Below, in pieces: positions 43,257 through 54,147 of a stretch of DNA of 64,000 nucleotides. Below the pieces are notes generated by a model, which saw nothing but the letters and a program-made list of their open reading frames with translations, was not told the origin of the DNA and did no database searches. Each line of letters opens with the position of its first letter. Position 1 is the stretch's first letter. This DNA is from an uncultured Rhodospirillales bacterium (GTDB lineage: Bacteria; Pseudomonadota; Alphaproteobacteria; Kiloniellales; Kiloniellaceae), in contig CAJXUS010000001.1 of the NCBI GenBank assembly GCA_913060675.1, positions 180,739 to 244,738 on the forward strand, written 5' to 3'. Made by a program: the position numbers and the translations under genes.

Positions 43257-45278
43257 TTAGGTATCCAAGAAGCTACGCAGTTTGCGCGAACGACTTGGAT
43301 GCTTGAGTTTACGCAGGGCTTTCGCTTCGATCTGACGAATACGTTCACGTGTCACAGAGAACTGCTGGCCAACTTCTTCCAAAGTATGATCGGTGTTCAT
43401 ACCGATACCAAAGCGCATACGCAGCACGCGCTCTTCACGTGGGGTCAAGCTGGCAAGAACACGGGTTGTGGTCTCACGCAGGTTTGACTGAATCGCAGAA
43501 TCCAAAGGAATAACAGCATTTTTATCTTCGATGAAATCACCGAGATGACTGTCTTCCTCATCCCCAATCGGGGTTTCAAGCGAAATAGGTTCTTTGGCAA
43601 TCTTCAAGACCTTACGCACTTTTTCAAGTGGCATGCCCAGACGTTCTGCCAATTCTTCCGGCTGTGGTTCGCGGCCAATTTCGTGGAGCATCTGACGGCT
43701 GGTACGAACCAGCTTGTTGATGGTCTCGATCATGTGAACCGGAATACGGATTGTCCGGGCCTGATCCGCAATAGAGCGGGTTATGGCCTGACGGATCCAC
43801 CACGTAGCGTAAGTTGAGAACTTGTAACCACGGCGATATTCAAACTTATCAACCGCCTTCATCAGACCAATGTTACCTTCTTGGATAAGATCCAGGAACT
43901 GAAGGCCACGGTTGGTGTACTTCTTGGCAATAGAGATCACGAGACGAAGGTTGGCTTCAACCATTTCAGTCTTTGCGCGGCTGGCTTCTTTTTCACTGGT
44001 CTGCACGACTTTAACAGTCTTGCGGAACTCAGGGATTGGCAAACCTACTTCATCGGCAACCTTGGAAATACTACCGCGAATTTTGATAATATCTTCGTCG
44101 TACCGCTCAGCAAACTTTGCCCAGCCTTTACCAGAATAGCCTTTGATTTCTTCGAGCCAATTCGGGTGCAGTTCGCTTCCGAAATAGGTATCGAGGAATT
44201 CTTTGCGCTCAACACCAGACTTTTCAGCAAGGCGTAAGAGTTTACCTTCCTGAGACATCAGATTTTTGTTGAGGCCGTAAAGTTGATCCATCAACTGTTC
44301 GAGACGATTGGAGTTAAAGTGAACCCCTTCCATCAACTCGATCATTTCATGTTTCATCTTGTCGTATTTTTTCTCGACAGAATCCGCAACCTTTTCACCA
44401 GCAAGCAAAGATGTCAGGCGCTTTTCCTGAATTTTGCTCATTTTATGCTGATGATCGGCAATGTTTTCCAACATTTCTAGAACTTGCGGTAGAAGAGCTT
44501 CTTCCATGGCAGCAAGAGACATATTGTTCTCTTCACCATCGTCGTCATCTTCTTCCTCAGTCTTGGCAGCTTCGCCTTCGGCACCTTCAGGCGGAGCAGG
44601 CTTGGCATCATCGTCTTCGTCGACAACTTTTGCACCGGGTTGAGAGACGAGTTCGTCATCAACGTCGGCTTTATCGCCAGCACCAGATTCTTCAAAAGCA
44701 ATATCATCATCATTCGGGCCACTACCGTATGTAGCATCCAGATCGATGATATCTCTAAGAAGCAGGTTGCCTTCCATGAGGCCTTCACGCCAGTGCAAGA
44801 GCGAACGAATGGTCAGCGGGCTCTCACAGATCCCTCCGATCATTTTATCGCGGCCTGCCTCAATACGCTTGGCAATCGCAATCTCGCCTTCACGTGAAAG
44901 GAGCTCAACCGTTCCCATCTCGCGAAGATACATCCGAACAGGATCATCGGTACGCCCGACTTCCTCTTCTTTTACGTTGCCAACGACGGCTTCGTCAGTT
45001 TTGGCCTCTTCATCGACAGAATCGTCTGACTCTTCGTTCTCGACAACATTAATGCCCATCTCTGAAAGAAGGGACATAATGTCTTCGATTTGCTCGGAAG
45101 ACATTTCGTCGGAAGGCAAAACTTTATTAAGCTCGTCATAAGTGACGTAGCCAACTTCTTTTGCCTTCGCGATCATCTTCTTGACCGCCGCTGAATTCAC
45201 ATCCATCAACGGCGCATCAGAAGTTTCTTCACTAGTTTCTGTGCTTTTCTCAGCGTTTTCGGTCGCCTTGGTTACCAT
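43257..45278 (-). CDS. rpoD: RNA polymerase sigma factor RpoD (sigma70)
   Basis: A 673-residue primary sigma factor. Region 1.1 is at the start, then a long acidic insert (about residues 195-250) that is rich in Asp and Glu. Region 2 is [20 protein letters not shown] through [20 protein letters not shown], region 3 follows, and region 4 contains [20 protein letters not shown]. The ATG has AAGG four bases upstream. It lies directly behind dnaG, the conserved macromolecular-synthesis order in alphaproteobacteria. Confidence 0.97.
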   Translation of the reverse strand: MVTKATENAEKSTETSEETSDAPLMDVNSAAVKKMIAKAKEVGYVTYDELNKVLPSDEMSSEQIEDIMSLLSEMGINVVENEESDDSVDEEAKTDEAVVGNVKEEEVGRTDDPVRMYLREMGTVELLSREGEIAIAKRIEAGRDKMIGGICESPLTIRSLLHWREGLMEGNLLLRDIIDLDATYGSGPNDDDIAFEESGAGDKADVDDELVSQPGAKVVDEDDDAKPAPPEGAEGEAAKTEEEDDDDGEENNMSLAAMEEALLPQVLEMLENIADHQHKMSKIQEKRLTSLLAGEKVADSVEKKYDKMKHEMIELMEGVHFNSNRLEQLMDQLYGLNKNLMSQEGKLLRLAEKSGVERKEFLDTYFGSELHPNWLEEIKGYSGKGWAKFAERYDEDIIKIRGSISKVADEVGLPIPEFRKTVKVVQTSEKEASRAKTEMVEANLRLVISIAKKYTNRGLQFLDLIQEGNIGLMKAVDKFEYRRGYKFSTYATWWIRQAITRSIADQARTIRIPVHMIETINKLVRTSRQMLHEIGREPQPEELAERLGMPLEKVRKVLKIAKEPISLETPIGDEEDSHLGDFIEDKNAVIPLDSAIQSNLRETTTRVLASLTPREERVLRMRFGIGMNTDHTLEEVGQQFSVTRERIRQIEAKALRKLKHPSRSRKLRSFLDT

Positions 45279-45353
45279 TTAACCTTGTACCCCAAATAGC
45301 AATTCAGCACGCCAGCATATTCGATCAATAGCTAACGTGCCCTCTCCTAACGC

Positions 45354-47369
45354 TCATTGACTGTCTTCGTAAGCATCCGGATCATAACTATCTAAATCGA
45401 TAGCCACACCAGATGCTTCCTGCCGGAGTTGCTTGTGCGCCTCCAGCTGAGTCAATCCCGTTTCGTCCATATTCGCCGCAAATTCACGACTTTGAACTCC
45501 CTTATCCTGCTCTGCCTGTTTTTCACGGAACATAGCCGCAATATGCGTCACGCCATGCTCAGCAGCGGTGCTGTCTGTAGCTGGTCTCGCAAATTTACCG
45601 TGGTCCAAAACAGCGGGGCTCAAGAGTTCATCCAATAATCGAGAATATCCCTTATCGCACAGTTGGCATTTAAGTGCCTCTCTGTCAAGATCTGGGTCTC
45701 TTACAATCACATCAACTAGATCTTGCAACACCACATTGAAATCCTGGCTTGGAAGCCTCAAAGTGGCAAGATCCTCTAGGTGTTTGGTCAATACGCCGGG
45801 GTGATTTACCAGCGTTGCCAATAAAACTTGTTCCTGACGTCGCGCTAATAATCGTGGCGACATATTTGGTCGGGGGATTCTTGGATCGAGATTGAACGAA
45901 TCCTTTCCCTTTCCACGAGCACCACCTTTACCGCCTCCCCAGGGGGTGCGATTCTGACTTTTATTGCCCGGATTATTATAGGGATTGCCATAGGGCTTGT
46001 TGTAACCCTGACGTCCATTATTTTGATAGGGAGCCGGGCCCGAATTTTGTCCCTGGTTCCCATATCCTTGACTGGCATTCGCCCCGGTCAAATTATCAAA
46101 ACGACGGAACATATCTTTCTGATATTCAAACTTCAGGTCTTTATCAGTAATAACGCCGACCTGTTTTCGCAAATCTGCCTTGAGTGCGGCCCGCCTCTCG
46201 GGAGTTTCAATATCCACGCCATCGATGGTTTTCTTCCACAGCATTTCCGATAGCGGTCGGGCCTGACTTAAAAACTCCCGCATCGTGGCGGAGCCCTGGG
46301 TTTGGATCAAACTGTCGGGATCCTCACCTTCAGGCAGGGTTGCGAACTTAAGCGACTTCCCCGGCTGAATGATGGGCAGAGCTCTATCTACAACCCGAAA
46401 TGCCGCGCGAATACCGGCCGTATCGCCATCAAGGCACAAAGTGGGTTCTGCAACCATCCGCCATAGTTCTTGAATTTGATCCTCTGTCACCGCAGTTCCC
46501 AAAGGTGCAACTGCGGCAGGGAACCCAGCTTGCGACAGCGCGATGACATCCATATAGCCCTCGGTCACGATGACCTCGCCCATATCATGGGCTGCCTGTC
46601 TCGCATAAGCCAAGTTGTATAGGACCTTGCCCTTATGAAAGAGAATGGTCTCGGGCGAATTCAGGTACTTCGCCTTACTATCCCCAAGGGCCCGGCCACC
46701 AAAGGCAATAATGCGGCCTCGTCGATCGGTTATCGGGAACATCAAACGATGGTTAAAGTATTCCCAAAATTCATCGCGTTTTGGACCATCAGAGCCACCA
46801 CTGTCGTCATTTTGCTTGATAACACCAATATCAACCAATTGCTGATCATCAATCCCACGGGCGTTCATTGCCTTGCGCAGCAGGCCTCTTTGAGTAGGAG
46901 CTAAACCAAGTCGAAAGCGACTAACGGTCTCTGCGCGCAATCCTCGACGGTTTATATATTCTCGGGCCTCTTTTCCATCACTGCCTGCCAGCTGTTCTTC
47001 AAACCAGCGCGCAACGTCTTCCATAACATCATAAAGACTTGCGCGTTTTTTTGATTTCTCAGCTTCTTCTTTGCTGGCCTTGGGAACCTGTAACCCGGCC
47101 TGATCTGCCAGACGCTCTACGGATTCTGGAAAAGACAGGCCCTCCGTTTCCGTGACAAAGGTAATGACATCGCCATGAGCACCACAGCCAAAGCAGTGAT
47201 AAAACCCCTTGTCGTCGTTCACCGTAAAAGAAGGGCTCTTTTCATTATGAAAGGGACAAAGACCACTAAACTCGCGGCCACGCTTGATCAGTTTAACCTT
47301 ACGACCAACCACGCCGGAGACTGGCACCCGCGCGCGCAGTTCATCCAAAAATTCTGGCGTGAATGACAT
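45354..47369 (-). CDS. dnaG: DNA primase DnaG
   Basis: A 671-residue primase. The CHC2 zinc finger is CPFHNEKSPSFTVNDD followed by CFGCGAHGD. The TOPRIM core includes VIVTEGYMDVIALSQAGFPA and DGDTAGIRAAFR, and a C-terminal DnaB-binding domain follows. Between core and C-domain, at about residues 435-505, lies a low-complexity linker rich in Asn, Gln, Gly, Pro and Tyr that ends in Lys/Gly repeats, longer than in E. coli. ATG 47369 is chosen because MSFTPEFLDELRARVPVS is the family start; a TTG at 47387 is unlikely. Confidence 0.96.
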   Translation of the reverse strand: MSFTPEFLDELRARVPVSGVVGRKVKLIKRGREFSGLCPFHNEKSPSFTVNDDKGFYHCFGCGAHGDVITFVTETEGLSFPESVERLADQAGLQVPKASKEEAEKSKKRASLYDVMEDVARWFEEQLAGSDGKEAREYINRRGLRAETVSRFRLGLAPTQRGLLRKAMNARGIDDQQLVDIGVIKQNDDSGGSDGPKRDEFWEYFNHRLMFPITDRRGRIIAFGGRALGDSKAKYLNSPETILFHKGKVLYNLAYARQAAHDMGEVIVTEGYMDVIALSQAGFPAAVAPLGTAVTEDQIQELWRMVAEPTLCLDGDTAGIRAAFRVVDRALPIIQPGKSLKFATLPEGEDPDSLIQTQGSATMREFLSQARPLSEMLWKKTIDGVDIETPERRAALKADLRKQVGVITDKDLKFEYQKDMFRRFDNLTGANASQGYGNQGQNSGPAPYQNNGRQGYNKPYGNPYNNPGNKSQNRTPWGGGKGGARGKGKDSFNLDPRIPRPNMSPRLLARRQEQVLLATLVNHPGVLTKHLEDLATLRLPSQDFNVVLQDLVDVIVRDPDLDREALKCQLCDKGYSRLLDELLSPAVLDHGKFARPATDSTAAEHGVTHIAAMFREKQAEQDKGVQSREFAANMDETGLTQLEAHKQLRQEASGVAIDLDSYDPDAYEDSQ

Positions 47370-47485
47370 TGAAAGGCGTGTTCCCAACCGGCAGTCCCTT
47401 AGATCCTAGATTTCAGTTTATCACAGCATCGAACGTGGCTCTATATCTAGGCACACAAAATAATAACTTGATATCGAAATGTTGC

Positions 47486-47529
47486 GTAAAAAAGAAAACA
47501 GAACCCGATGGTCACCCATGGGTTCTGTT
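47486..47529 (-). terminator. Terminator of yqeY
   Basis: AACAGAACCC (47497) pairs with GGGTTCTGTT (47520), with inner ATGG/CCAT. On the minus strand TTTTCTTTTTT follows. It separates yqeY from dnaG. Confidence 0.8.
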
Positions 47530-47552
47530 CTTATTAGGTAGTAATGGTAGCT

Positions 47553-48005
47553 TTAAACCAGTTTGGTTTTTACTGCCGCACTCGCTTTACCAAAGTCCAT
47601 CTTGCCAGCGTATTTACCTTTTAGCGCGCCCATGACCTTACCCATATCTTTAATGGAATCGGCCCCAAGCTCAGCTATAAGATCAATAACAATCTGTTCA
47701 ACTTCTTCCGCGGACATTTGCTTTGGAAGGAAGCCTTCGATTATACCGATCTCGCTTTGCTCGCGCTCAGCCAGTTCTGTACGACCAGCTTTTTCGTACA
47801 TTTCGATAGAATCTCTTCTTTGGCGGATCATCTTCTGGAGCATTTCCAGTACATCATCTTCACCGATAGGATCACGACCCTCGCCTCGCGCCGCGATATC
47901 ACGGTCTTTTAGTGCAGCTAAGATAAGCCTAAGCGTTGAAATCGCTTGCTTATCTTTATTACGCATCGCGTCTTTGAGAGCGTCATTCAAGCTGTTACGT
48001 AGCAT
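47553..48005 (-). CDS. GatB/YqeY domain protein
   Basis: A 150-residue helical protein, the stand-alone relative of the GatB tail that binds tRNA in the amidotransferase. The start at ATG 48005 gives MLRNSLNDALKDAMRNKDKQ, the usual N-terminus; the open frame to 48065 is not needed. Family blocks are LRLILAALKDRDIAARGEG and QMSAEEVEQIVIDLIAELGA. It lies upstream of dnaG and divergent from carA, as in many alphaproteobacteria. The cellular role is unclear. Confidence 0.93.
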   Translation of the reverse strand: MLRNSLNDALKDAMRNKDKQAISTLRLILAALKDRDIAARGEGRDPIGEDDVLEMLQKMIRQRRDSIEMYEKAGRTELAEREQSEIGIIEGFLPKQMSAEEVEQIVIDLIAELGADSIKDMGKVMGALKGKYAGKMDFGKASAAVKTKLV

Positions 48006-48123
48006 TTTTTGCCCCGAACATGTTGGAAAGGGTGAGAACCTACTCCATAAAAAAGAAAATGGCAAAGATTCATAATTTACATAAGTTATTGATATTAAAC
48101 AATATTTTCTTTTGGTGTTTTTC

Positions 48124-48152
48124 TTGACCTCTAAGGGACTTATGCTTATACA
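48124..48152 (+). promoter_or_regulatory. carA promoter
   Basis: TTGACC at 48124 and TATACA at 48147 with a 17-base spacer, about 57 bases upstream of the carA start. No attenuator or arginine box is obvious in the short leader. Confidence 0.7.
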
Positions 48153-48208
48153 AAGGCCTCAGCTATTAAACCGCTGACGCTTTCGTCTGCCTAGAGGACG
48201 CCCCATCC

Positions 48209-49423
48209 ATGAGTACTATGAAATCGAATGAAACCCATGTCGCGCCGACAGGGGCTATTGATTCCGCCTGCAAACAACCCGCAGGAGCTACCGCCGCTTT
48301 GGTTCTAGCAAGTGGCCAGGTCTTTTGGGGGAAAGGTCTCGGAGCTGAAGGAGAAGCCGTCGCTGAAGTCTGTTTCAACACTTCTATGACCGGCTACCAA
48401 GAAATCCTGACCGATCCATCCTACGCTGGCCAAATCATCACTTTCACGTTTCCCCATATTGGAAACGTCGGCACCAATGATGAAGACATCGAGACGATCA
48501 CACCGTCCTCTCGCGGCGCTATCTTCCGCATGGATATCACTCAGCCTTCAAACTGGCGCGCAACCCGCGGTTTGGATGCCTGGCTTAAGTCTCATGGCTT
48601 GAGTGCGATATCCGGAGTTGATACCCGAGTTCTTACCCGCCTGATCCGAGACAATGGTGCGCCTCACGGCTGCATAGCCTTTCACGCCAATGGCAAGTTC
48701 GATCTGGAAGCCCTGCGCCAGAAAGCAGCAACCTGGCCTGGCCTTAACGGCATGGACTTGGCCAAAGATGTTACCTGTGCGCAAACTTCTGATTGGAACG
48801 AAAAACGTTGGGATCTGGAAACCGGATACCAAAACCTTTCCGACCCTGAGTTTCATGTAGTTGCCGTTGATTTTGGCGCCAAAAGAAACATCCTCAGATC
48901 TCTTGCCTCGCAAGGCTGCAGAGTTACCGTAGTCCCCGCCCAGGCAACGGCCGATGAAATCCTTGCACACAATCCTGACGGTGTATTCCTCTCCAACGGC
49001 CCAGGCGATCCTGTGGCTACAGGTGAATATGCGATCCCGATGGTAAAAGACTTACTCGCAAACGAAGACCTGCCTATCTTTGGTATTTGCCTCGGTCACC
49101 AAATTTTGGCTCTGGCTCTTGGCGCTGACACCAAGAAAATGCACTTGGGACATCGTGGCGCGAACCACCCGGTAAAAGACTTCACCACCAACAAGGTGGA
49201 AATCACCAGCCAAAATCATGGTTTTATGGTCGACAAAGACAGTCTTCCTGAGAACGTTGTAGAGACCCATATCTCTCTCTTTGATGAAACCAATCAGGGT
49301 ATTCGCCTCAAAGGGCGGCCAGTATTCTCGGTTCAATACCATCCCGAGGCTTCACCCGGCCCTCAAGATAGCCAATACCTTTTCAAGCGGTTCCGTGATC
49401 TCATGGTTGCCCGCCAGAAATGA
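48209..49423 (+). CDS. carA: Carbamoyl-phosphate synthase small subunit
   Basis: A 404-residue glutaminase subunit that supplies ammonia to CarB for arginine and pyrimidine synthesis. It contains GEAVAEVCFNTSMTGYQEIL in the N-terminal half and a class I glutamine amidotransferase domain with the catalytic Cys in FGICLGHQI and the His-Glu pair in VQYHPEASPGP. It begins with about 25 extra residues before AALVLASGQVFWGKG. It is followed by a hairpin and then carB. Confidence 0.97.
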   Translation: MSTMKSNETHVAPTGAIDSACKQPAGATAALVLASGQVFWGKGLGAEGEAVAEVCFNTSMTGYQEILTDPSYAGQIITFTFPHIGNVGTNDEDIETITPSSRGAIFRMDITQPSNWRATRGLDAWLKSHGLSAISGVDTRVLTRLIRDNGAPHGCIAFHANGKFDLEALRQKAATWPGLNGMDLAKDVTCAQTSDWNEKRWDLETGYQNLSDPEFHVVAVDFGAKRNILRSLASQGCRVTVVPAQATADEILAHNPDGVFLSNGPGDPVATGEYAIPMVKDLLANEDLPIFGICLGHQILALALGADTKKMHLGHRGANHPVKDFTTNKVEITSQNHGFMVDKDSLPENVVETHISLFDETNQGIRLKGRPVFSVQYHPEASPGPQDSQYLFKRFRDLMVARQK

Positions 49424-49427
49424 TTTC

Positions 49428-49467
49428 CAGTGGCGGCGCCAATTAAAAAGGCAGCCGCCACTGTTTT
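49428..49467 (+). terminator. Terminator-like hairpin between carA and carB
   Basis: CAGTGGCGGC and GCCGCCACTG form a perfect 10-bp stem, followed by TTTT. It lies five bases after the carA stop, in the middle of an otherwise coupled pair. Confidence 0.7.
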
Positions 49468-49542
49468 AACTGACAGCTGAACAGCTTAATGGTCATCGCG
49501 ACCTTGAATAAGCAAACAGACAAAAGATGAGCAAAGCAGATC

Positions 49543-52500
49543 ATGCCTAAAAGAACAGACATCAAATCCATCATGATCATCGGCGCTGGACCGATCATCA
49601 TCGGTCAGGCCTGTGAATTTGACTACTCAGGCACCCAAGCTTGTAAAGCCCTGCGCGAAGAAGGTTACCGGGTCATTCTGGTCAACTCTAACCCGGCAAC
49701 GATTATGACCGATCCAGGTCTGGCTGATGCAACTTATATCGAGCCGATCACCCCGGAAATGGTTGAGAAAATCATCGAGAAAGAAAAACCCGACGCACTT
49801 CTCCCAACAATGGGTGGTCAAACGGCCCTCAATATCGGCCTGTCACTTCATCACTCAGGTGTCCTCAAGAAACACGGCGTGGAAATGATCGGCGCCAAGG
49901 CCGATGTGATTGAAAAGGCCGAAGATCGTCTATTATTCCGCACAGCGATGGAAAAAATTGGCCTCAAGTCTCCACGTTCAAGCGTTGCCAATACCTTCGA
50001 AGAAGCGTTAGCAGCCTTGGAAGAAGTTGGCTTGCCTGCCATTATTCGTCCTTCCTTCACCATGGGCGGTACGGGCGGTGGCATCGCTTACAACCCGGAA
50101 GAATTTGAAGAGATTGTCAAAAGCGGCCTAAAAGCCTCTCCGACAACTGAAGTTTTGGTTGAGCAATCTGTTCTGGGCTGGAAAGAATATGAGATGGAAG
50201 TGGTTCGCGACAGCGCGGATAACTGCATTATCATTTGCTCGATTGAAAACGTCGATCCGATGGGCATCCACACTGGTGATTCAGTAACGGTTGCCCCTGC
50301 TCTGACCTTGAGCGACAAAGAATACCAGATCTTGAGAGACGCTTCGATCAATTGCCTACGCGAAATTGGTGTAGATACCGGTGGCTCCAACGTTCAGTTT
50401 GGCATGAACCCCGAAAACGGCGAGCTTGTTGTCATCGAGATGAACCCACGTGTTTCTCGCTCTTCGGCTCTGGCTTCAAAAGCGACAGGCTTCCCGATTG
50501 CCAAGATCGCCGCCAAGCTTGCTGTTGGATATACTCTGGATGAGCTTAAAAACGATATCACCAAAGTAACGCCGGCATCTTTTGAGCCAACTATTGATTA
50601 TGTTGTCACCAAGATCCCTCGCTTTACCTTTGAGAAATTCCCTGGTGCAGAAGACTATCTGACAACAGCGATGAAATCTGTCGGTGAAGCCATGTCTATT
50701 GGCCGTTGCTTTGCCGAATCTGTACAAAAAGCACTGCGCTCCATGGAAACGGGCCTCACTGGTTTTAACGAAGTCAACATCCCCGGCGCGGTTGATAGCG
50801 ATGGTAATGTTGATAAAGACAATGTGCGCTCCTTCCTGGCCAAGCCGACCAAAGACCGTATGCTGACGATTGCTCAAGCCATCCGTCACGGCTTAAGCGT
50901 TGAAGAGATTTTTGAAGTCACCAAATTTGATCCCTGGTTCTTGCGCCAAATTGAAGACATCGTGACCTTCGAAGAGGACATTCGCAAAAACGGTCTCCCT
51001 AAAGATCGTCAGGCATTCCTTAGCTTGAAAAAAATGGGCTTTGCTGACGAACGCCTTGCAGAGATTACAGGGCAGACCGAAAAAGAAGTTTCAGATCTTC
51101 GCCACAGCCTAGACGTTCTGCCTGTATTCAAGCGGATCGATACCTGTGCGGGTGAATTCCCATCAACGACGCCTTACATGTATTCCTGTTACGAAGGCGA
51201 TGGGGTTAACCCGCCAGAGTGCGAATCAGAGCCAACCGACCGTGAAAAAATTATGATCCTCGGTGGCGGACCAAACCGGATTGGCCAAGGCATCGAATTC
51301 GATTATTGCTGCGTTCACGCCGCTTACGCTCTAAGTGAAGCTGGTTACGAAACTATTATGGTCAACTGTAATCCAGAAACAGTTTCTACTGATTACGATA
51401 CTTCTGATCGTCTGTACTTTGAGCCCCTCACGGGTGAAGACGTCATAGAGATTGCACGCAAGGAACAGAGTAACGGCACTCTCAAAGGTGTCATCGTCCA
51501 ATTCGGCGGCCAGACACCCTTGAAACTTTCCCAAGCCTTGGAAGATGCAGGCATTCCTATTCTAGGAACCTCTCCTGATGCGATTGATTTGGCCGAAGAT
51601 CGTGAGCGCTTTCAGAAGTTGCTTCAAGATCTCGACCTTCGCCAACCCGTGAACGGCACAGCAACGACAAAAGAAGAAGCTTTCGCTGTTGCAGAGAAAA
51701 TTGGTTTCCCAGTCGTTATCAGACCGTCTTATGTTTTGGGTGGTCGTGCGATGGAAATCATTCACGAAACCAGCCAACTGGAGCGCTACATCAACACTGC
51801 GGTTCAAGTCTCTGGTAAAAACCCTGTACTTCTCGACAGCTATCTACAAGACGCCATTGAAGTTGACGTCGATGCTATCTGCGACGGCAAGGATGTTTTT
51901 GTTGCAGCAATCATGGAGCATATTGAAGAAGCAGGTATCCACTCTGGAGATTCTGCTTGCTCGCTACCTCCCTACAGCTTGTCACAAGACATCATTGCCG
52001 AGATTACAGATCAGGCGAACAAACTGGCACTGGCTTTGAATGTCGTTGGCCTCATGAATGTTCAATTCGCGGTTAAAGACGATGTGGTTTACATTCTTGA
52101 AGTAAATCCACGCGCCAGCCGGACTGTACCTTTTGTCGCTAAAGCCACAGGTAATGCGGTCGCAAAAATTGCGTCTCGGGTTATGGCTGGTGAAAAGCTT
52201 GCCGACATTGATCTTATCCATGACCTTGGTGATCATATTGCAATCAAGGAAGCCGTCTTCCCATTCAACCGTTTCCCTGGCGTTGACGTTATGCTTGGCC
52301 CTGAAATGCGTTCAACTGGTGAAGTAATGGGGCTCGACACGTCATTTGGCCGTGCCTTTTTGAAATCACAGATGGCGGCGGGTGTTACTCTTCCTGACGA
52401 AGGCACGGTCTTTATCTCTGTAAAAGACCGTGATAAAAAAGTCATGGAAGCCTTGGCTGGTGATCTTATCGAGATGGGCTACAAACTTGTCGCCACGAGC

Positions 52501-52803
52501 GGGACAGCAACCTATCTTCAAGAAAAAGGATTCGCAGTTGAGAAAGTCCTTAAAGTTCGTGAAGGTCGCCCCAATATTGCTGACACAATCAAGTCCGGTC
52601 AGGTCCATCTGATTATCAATACAACCGAGGGTGCAAAAGCGATTGCGGATAGTTTTGATATCCGTCGTGGCGCCCTGGATACATCAGTTCCTTACTTCAC
52701 AACTGCCAATGGTGCCCGTGCCATGGTAGAGGCTTTAAAAGCAAAACGCGAAGGCCTACTTGAAGTTCAGCCGCTTCAAGCTTACTTTAGTTCTTCGTTC
52801 TAA
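49543..52803 (+). CDS. carB: Carbamoyl-phosphate synthase large subunit
   Basis: A 1086-residue synthase built from two homologous ATP-grasp halves. The first starts [20 protein letters not shown] and the second [20 protein letters not shown] at about residue 570. The C-terminal MGS-like domain ([20 protein letters not shown]) is the allosteric part. It makes carbamoyl phosphate from bicarbonate, ammonia and two ATP with CarA. It is 119 bases downstream of carA. Confidence 0.98.
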   Translation: MPKRTDIKSIMIIGAGPIIIGQACEFDYSGTQACKALREEGYRVILVNSNPATIMTDPGLADATYIEPITPEMVEKIIEKEKPDALLPTMGGQTALNIGLSLHHSGVLKKHGVEMIGAKADVIEKAEDRLLFRTAMEKIGLKSPRSSVANTFEEALAALEEVGLPAIIRPSFTMGGTGGGIAYNPEEFEEIVKSGLKASPTTEVLVEQSVLGWKEYEMEVVRDSADNCIIICSIENVDPMGIHTGDSVTVAPALTLSDKEYQILRDASINCLREIGVDTGGSNVQFGMNPENGELVVIEMNPRVSRSSALASKATGFPIAKIAAKLAVGYTLDELKNDITKVTPASFEPTIDYVVTKIPRFTFEKFPGAEDYLTTAMKSVGEAMSIGRCFAESVQKALRSMETGLTGFNEVNIPGAVDSDGNVDKDNVRSFLAKPTKDRMLTIAQAIRHGLSVEEIFEVTKFDPWFLRQIEDIVTFEEDIRKNGLPKDRQAFLSLKKMGFADERLAEITGQTEKEVSDLRHSLDVLPVFKRIDTCAGEFPSTTPYMYSCYEGDGVNPPECESEPTDREKIMILGGGPNRIGQGIEFDYCCVHAAYALSEAGYETIMVNCNPETVSTDYDTSDRLYFEPLTGEDVIEIARKEQSNGTLKGVIVQFGGQTPLKLSQALEDAGIPILGTSPDAIDLAEDRERFQKLLQDLDLRQPVNGTATTKEEAFAVAEKIGFPVVIRPSYVLGGRAMEIIHETSQLERYINTAVQVSGKNPVLLDSYLQDAIEVDVDAICDGKDVFVAAIMEHIEEAGIHSGDSACSLPPYSLSQDIIAEITDQANKLALALNVVGLMNVQFAVKDDVVYILEVNPRASRTVPFVAKATGNAVAKIASRVMAGEKLADIDLIHDLGDHIAIKEAVFPFNRFPGVDVMLGPEMRSTGEVMGLDTSFGRAFLKSQMAAGVTLPDEGTVFISVKDRDKKVMEALAGDLIEMGYKLVATSGTATYLQEKGFAVEKVLKVREGRPNIADTIKSGQVHLIINTTEGAKAIADSFDIRRGALDTSVPYFTTANGARAMVEALKAKREGLLEVQPLQAYFSSSF

Positions 52804-52811
52804 TTTAAACG

Positions 52812-52849
52812 ACTCCCGATTCTCCCCTCAAAGCGGTGGAATCGGGAGT
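52812..52849 (+). terminator. Hairpin between carB and greA
   Basis: ACTCCCGATTC (52812) and GAATCGGGAGT (52839) make a perfect 11-bp stem. The tail is only weakly T-rich, so it may attenuate rather than stop transcription into greA. Confidence 0.6.
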
Positions 52850-52879
52850 TGCTATTTGTATTAACGCCTGGAAACGCGA

Positions 52880-53356
52880 ATGAGTGAAAAGTTCCCTATG
52901 ACCAAGGAGGGCTTAGTCCGCCTTGAAGAAGAGTTACGCAACCTTAAGGTTGTTCAGCGCCCTGCCATTATCCGTGCCATCGCCGAAGCTCGCGAACACG
53001 GGGACCTTTCAGAAAATGCTGAGTATCACGCTGCGCGTGAAAAACAGAGTTTTACCGAAGGTCGCGTCATGGAGCTTGAAGCACGTATTTCACGCGCAGA
53101 AGTCATTGACGTCTCTACCATGTCGGGCTCAACCGTGAAGTTTGGTGCGACAGTTACGATTGCCGACGAGGACACTGACGAAGAATCCACATACCAGTTG
53201 GTTGGGGATTTAGAAGCCGATGTCAAAGCAGGACGTATTGCCATCACCTCACCGATCGCCCGCGCGCTGATCAGTAAGGAAGAAGGTGATTCTGTAGAAG
53301 TAAGGACTCCTGCAGGCGATAAAGGCTATGAGATCGTAAAGATCCAGTACCTCTAA
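52880..53356 (+). CDS. greA: Transcription elongation factor GreA
   Basis: A 158-residue factor that rescues backtracked RNA polymerase. The N-terminal coiled coil [20 protein letters not shown] runs to about residue 75 and carries the acidic tip in [15 protein letters not shown]. The C-terminal FKBP-like domain ends in [20 protein letters not shown]. The length and motifs are standard. It sits behind carB, a frequent order in alphaproteobacteria. Confidence 0.97.
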   Translation: MSEKFPMTKEGLVRLEEELRNLKVVQRPAIIRAIAEAREHGDLSENAEYHAAREKQSFTEGRVMELEARISRAEVIDVSTMSGSTVKFGATVTIADEDTDEESTYQLVGDLEADVKAGRIAITSPIARALISKEEGDSVEVRTPAGDKGYEIVKIQYL

Positions 53357-53380
53357 GCGTTTGGTTTTGAAGTATGTATA

Positions 53381-53413
53381 ACCCGGCCATCCGATGATGT
53401 GCCGGGTATTTTT
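53381..53413 (+). terminator. Terminator of greA
   Basis: ACCCGGC (53381) pairs with GCCGGGT (53401), then ATTTTT. It starts 24 bases after the greA stop. Confidence 0.8.
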
Positions 53414-53432
53414 GTTTAGTTAGGTCTATAAA

Positions 53433-54002
53433 ATGCTGCTTGAAAAAGATTTCTATTACATTCGCCACGGTCAAACCGACTGGAATGCCAAAGGGCGCAT
53501 GCAAGGCTTCACCGATATCCCTCTAAACGAGACCGGACGGCAACAAGCCTATCAGGCAGCTGAATCCATCAAAGGCATCGAAATCCTAACTATTTGTGCC
53601 AGCCCTTTAGGCCGCGCACTGGAAACTGCCAAAATACTCAATGAAGTTTTGAATTGCGAATTAATTATCCTTGATGATTTAAAGGAAGCTTGTTTCGGCG
53701 ATCACGAAGGCCTCGTCGATGATGGCTGGTTCGCGGCGTGGAAAGACGGTGAATTCACCCCCGGTGGTGCAGAAACAAGAGACCAATTTCTGGGACGTGC
53801 AACCGCAGGCATAAATAAGGCCATCGATCGGCCAGGTCCTGTTTTGATCGCGGCACACGGCGGTCTATATGGCTCAATCAAACATTACTTCGGTGTTCAG
53901 GATAATCAAGTACTACCCAACTGCGCGCTTGCCCACCACACACCACCAACGGCAGAGAATGCGAGTTGGCAACGACGCTTTGTGAACGAAGGTTTGATCT
54001 AA
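53433..54002 (+). CDS. Histidine phosphatase family protein
   Basis: A 189-residue member of the phosphoglycerate mutase-like superfamily. The catalytic R-H-G is in YYIRHGQTDWNAKGRMQGFT (His 12), with the second Arg in ASPLGRALETA and the second His in LIAAHGGLYG. It could be a phosphatase of small metabolites, for example of the GpmB/CobC type. No cobalamin gene is near. It follows greA after a terminator, on the same strand. Confidence 0.9.
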   Translation: MLLEKDFYYIRHGQTDWNAKGRMQGFTDIPLNETGRQQAYQAAESIKGIEILTICASPLGRALETAKILNEVLNCELIILDDLKEACFGDHEGLVDDGWFAAWKDGEFTPGGAETRDQFLGRATAGINKAIDRPGPVLIAAHGGLYGSIKHYFGVQDNQVLPNCALAHHTPPTAENASWQRRFVNEGLI

Positions 54003-54147
54003 TTGAAGTAACACTTTTCAGATATATAAGAGGCAAGACCTATTCATCCGCCAGCACTGCCGAATAAATAGGCCCTCTCCCTGAACTCTCAACTACCACT
54101 CAAAATCTGATGGCACGCCGCCAAATCAAAACGCCCACACTTCCCTC

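Noticed and set aside
44411..44734. Open frames on the plus strand over the acidic region of rpoD
   Set aside because: They are by-products of Asp/Glu-rich codons read backwards (His/Gln/Arg and Ser runs).
47563..48075. A 170-codon open frame on the plus strand, exactly opposite yqeY
   Set aside because: It mirrors the yqeY frame and encodes a Ser/Ile-rich sequence with no family resemblance; the minus-strand gene is clearly real.
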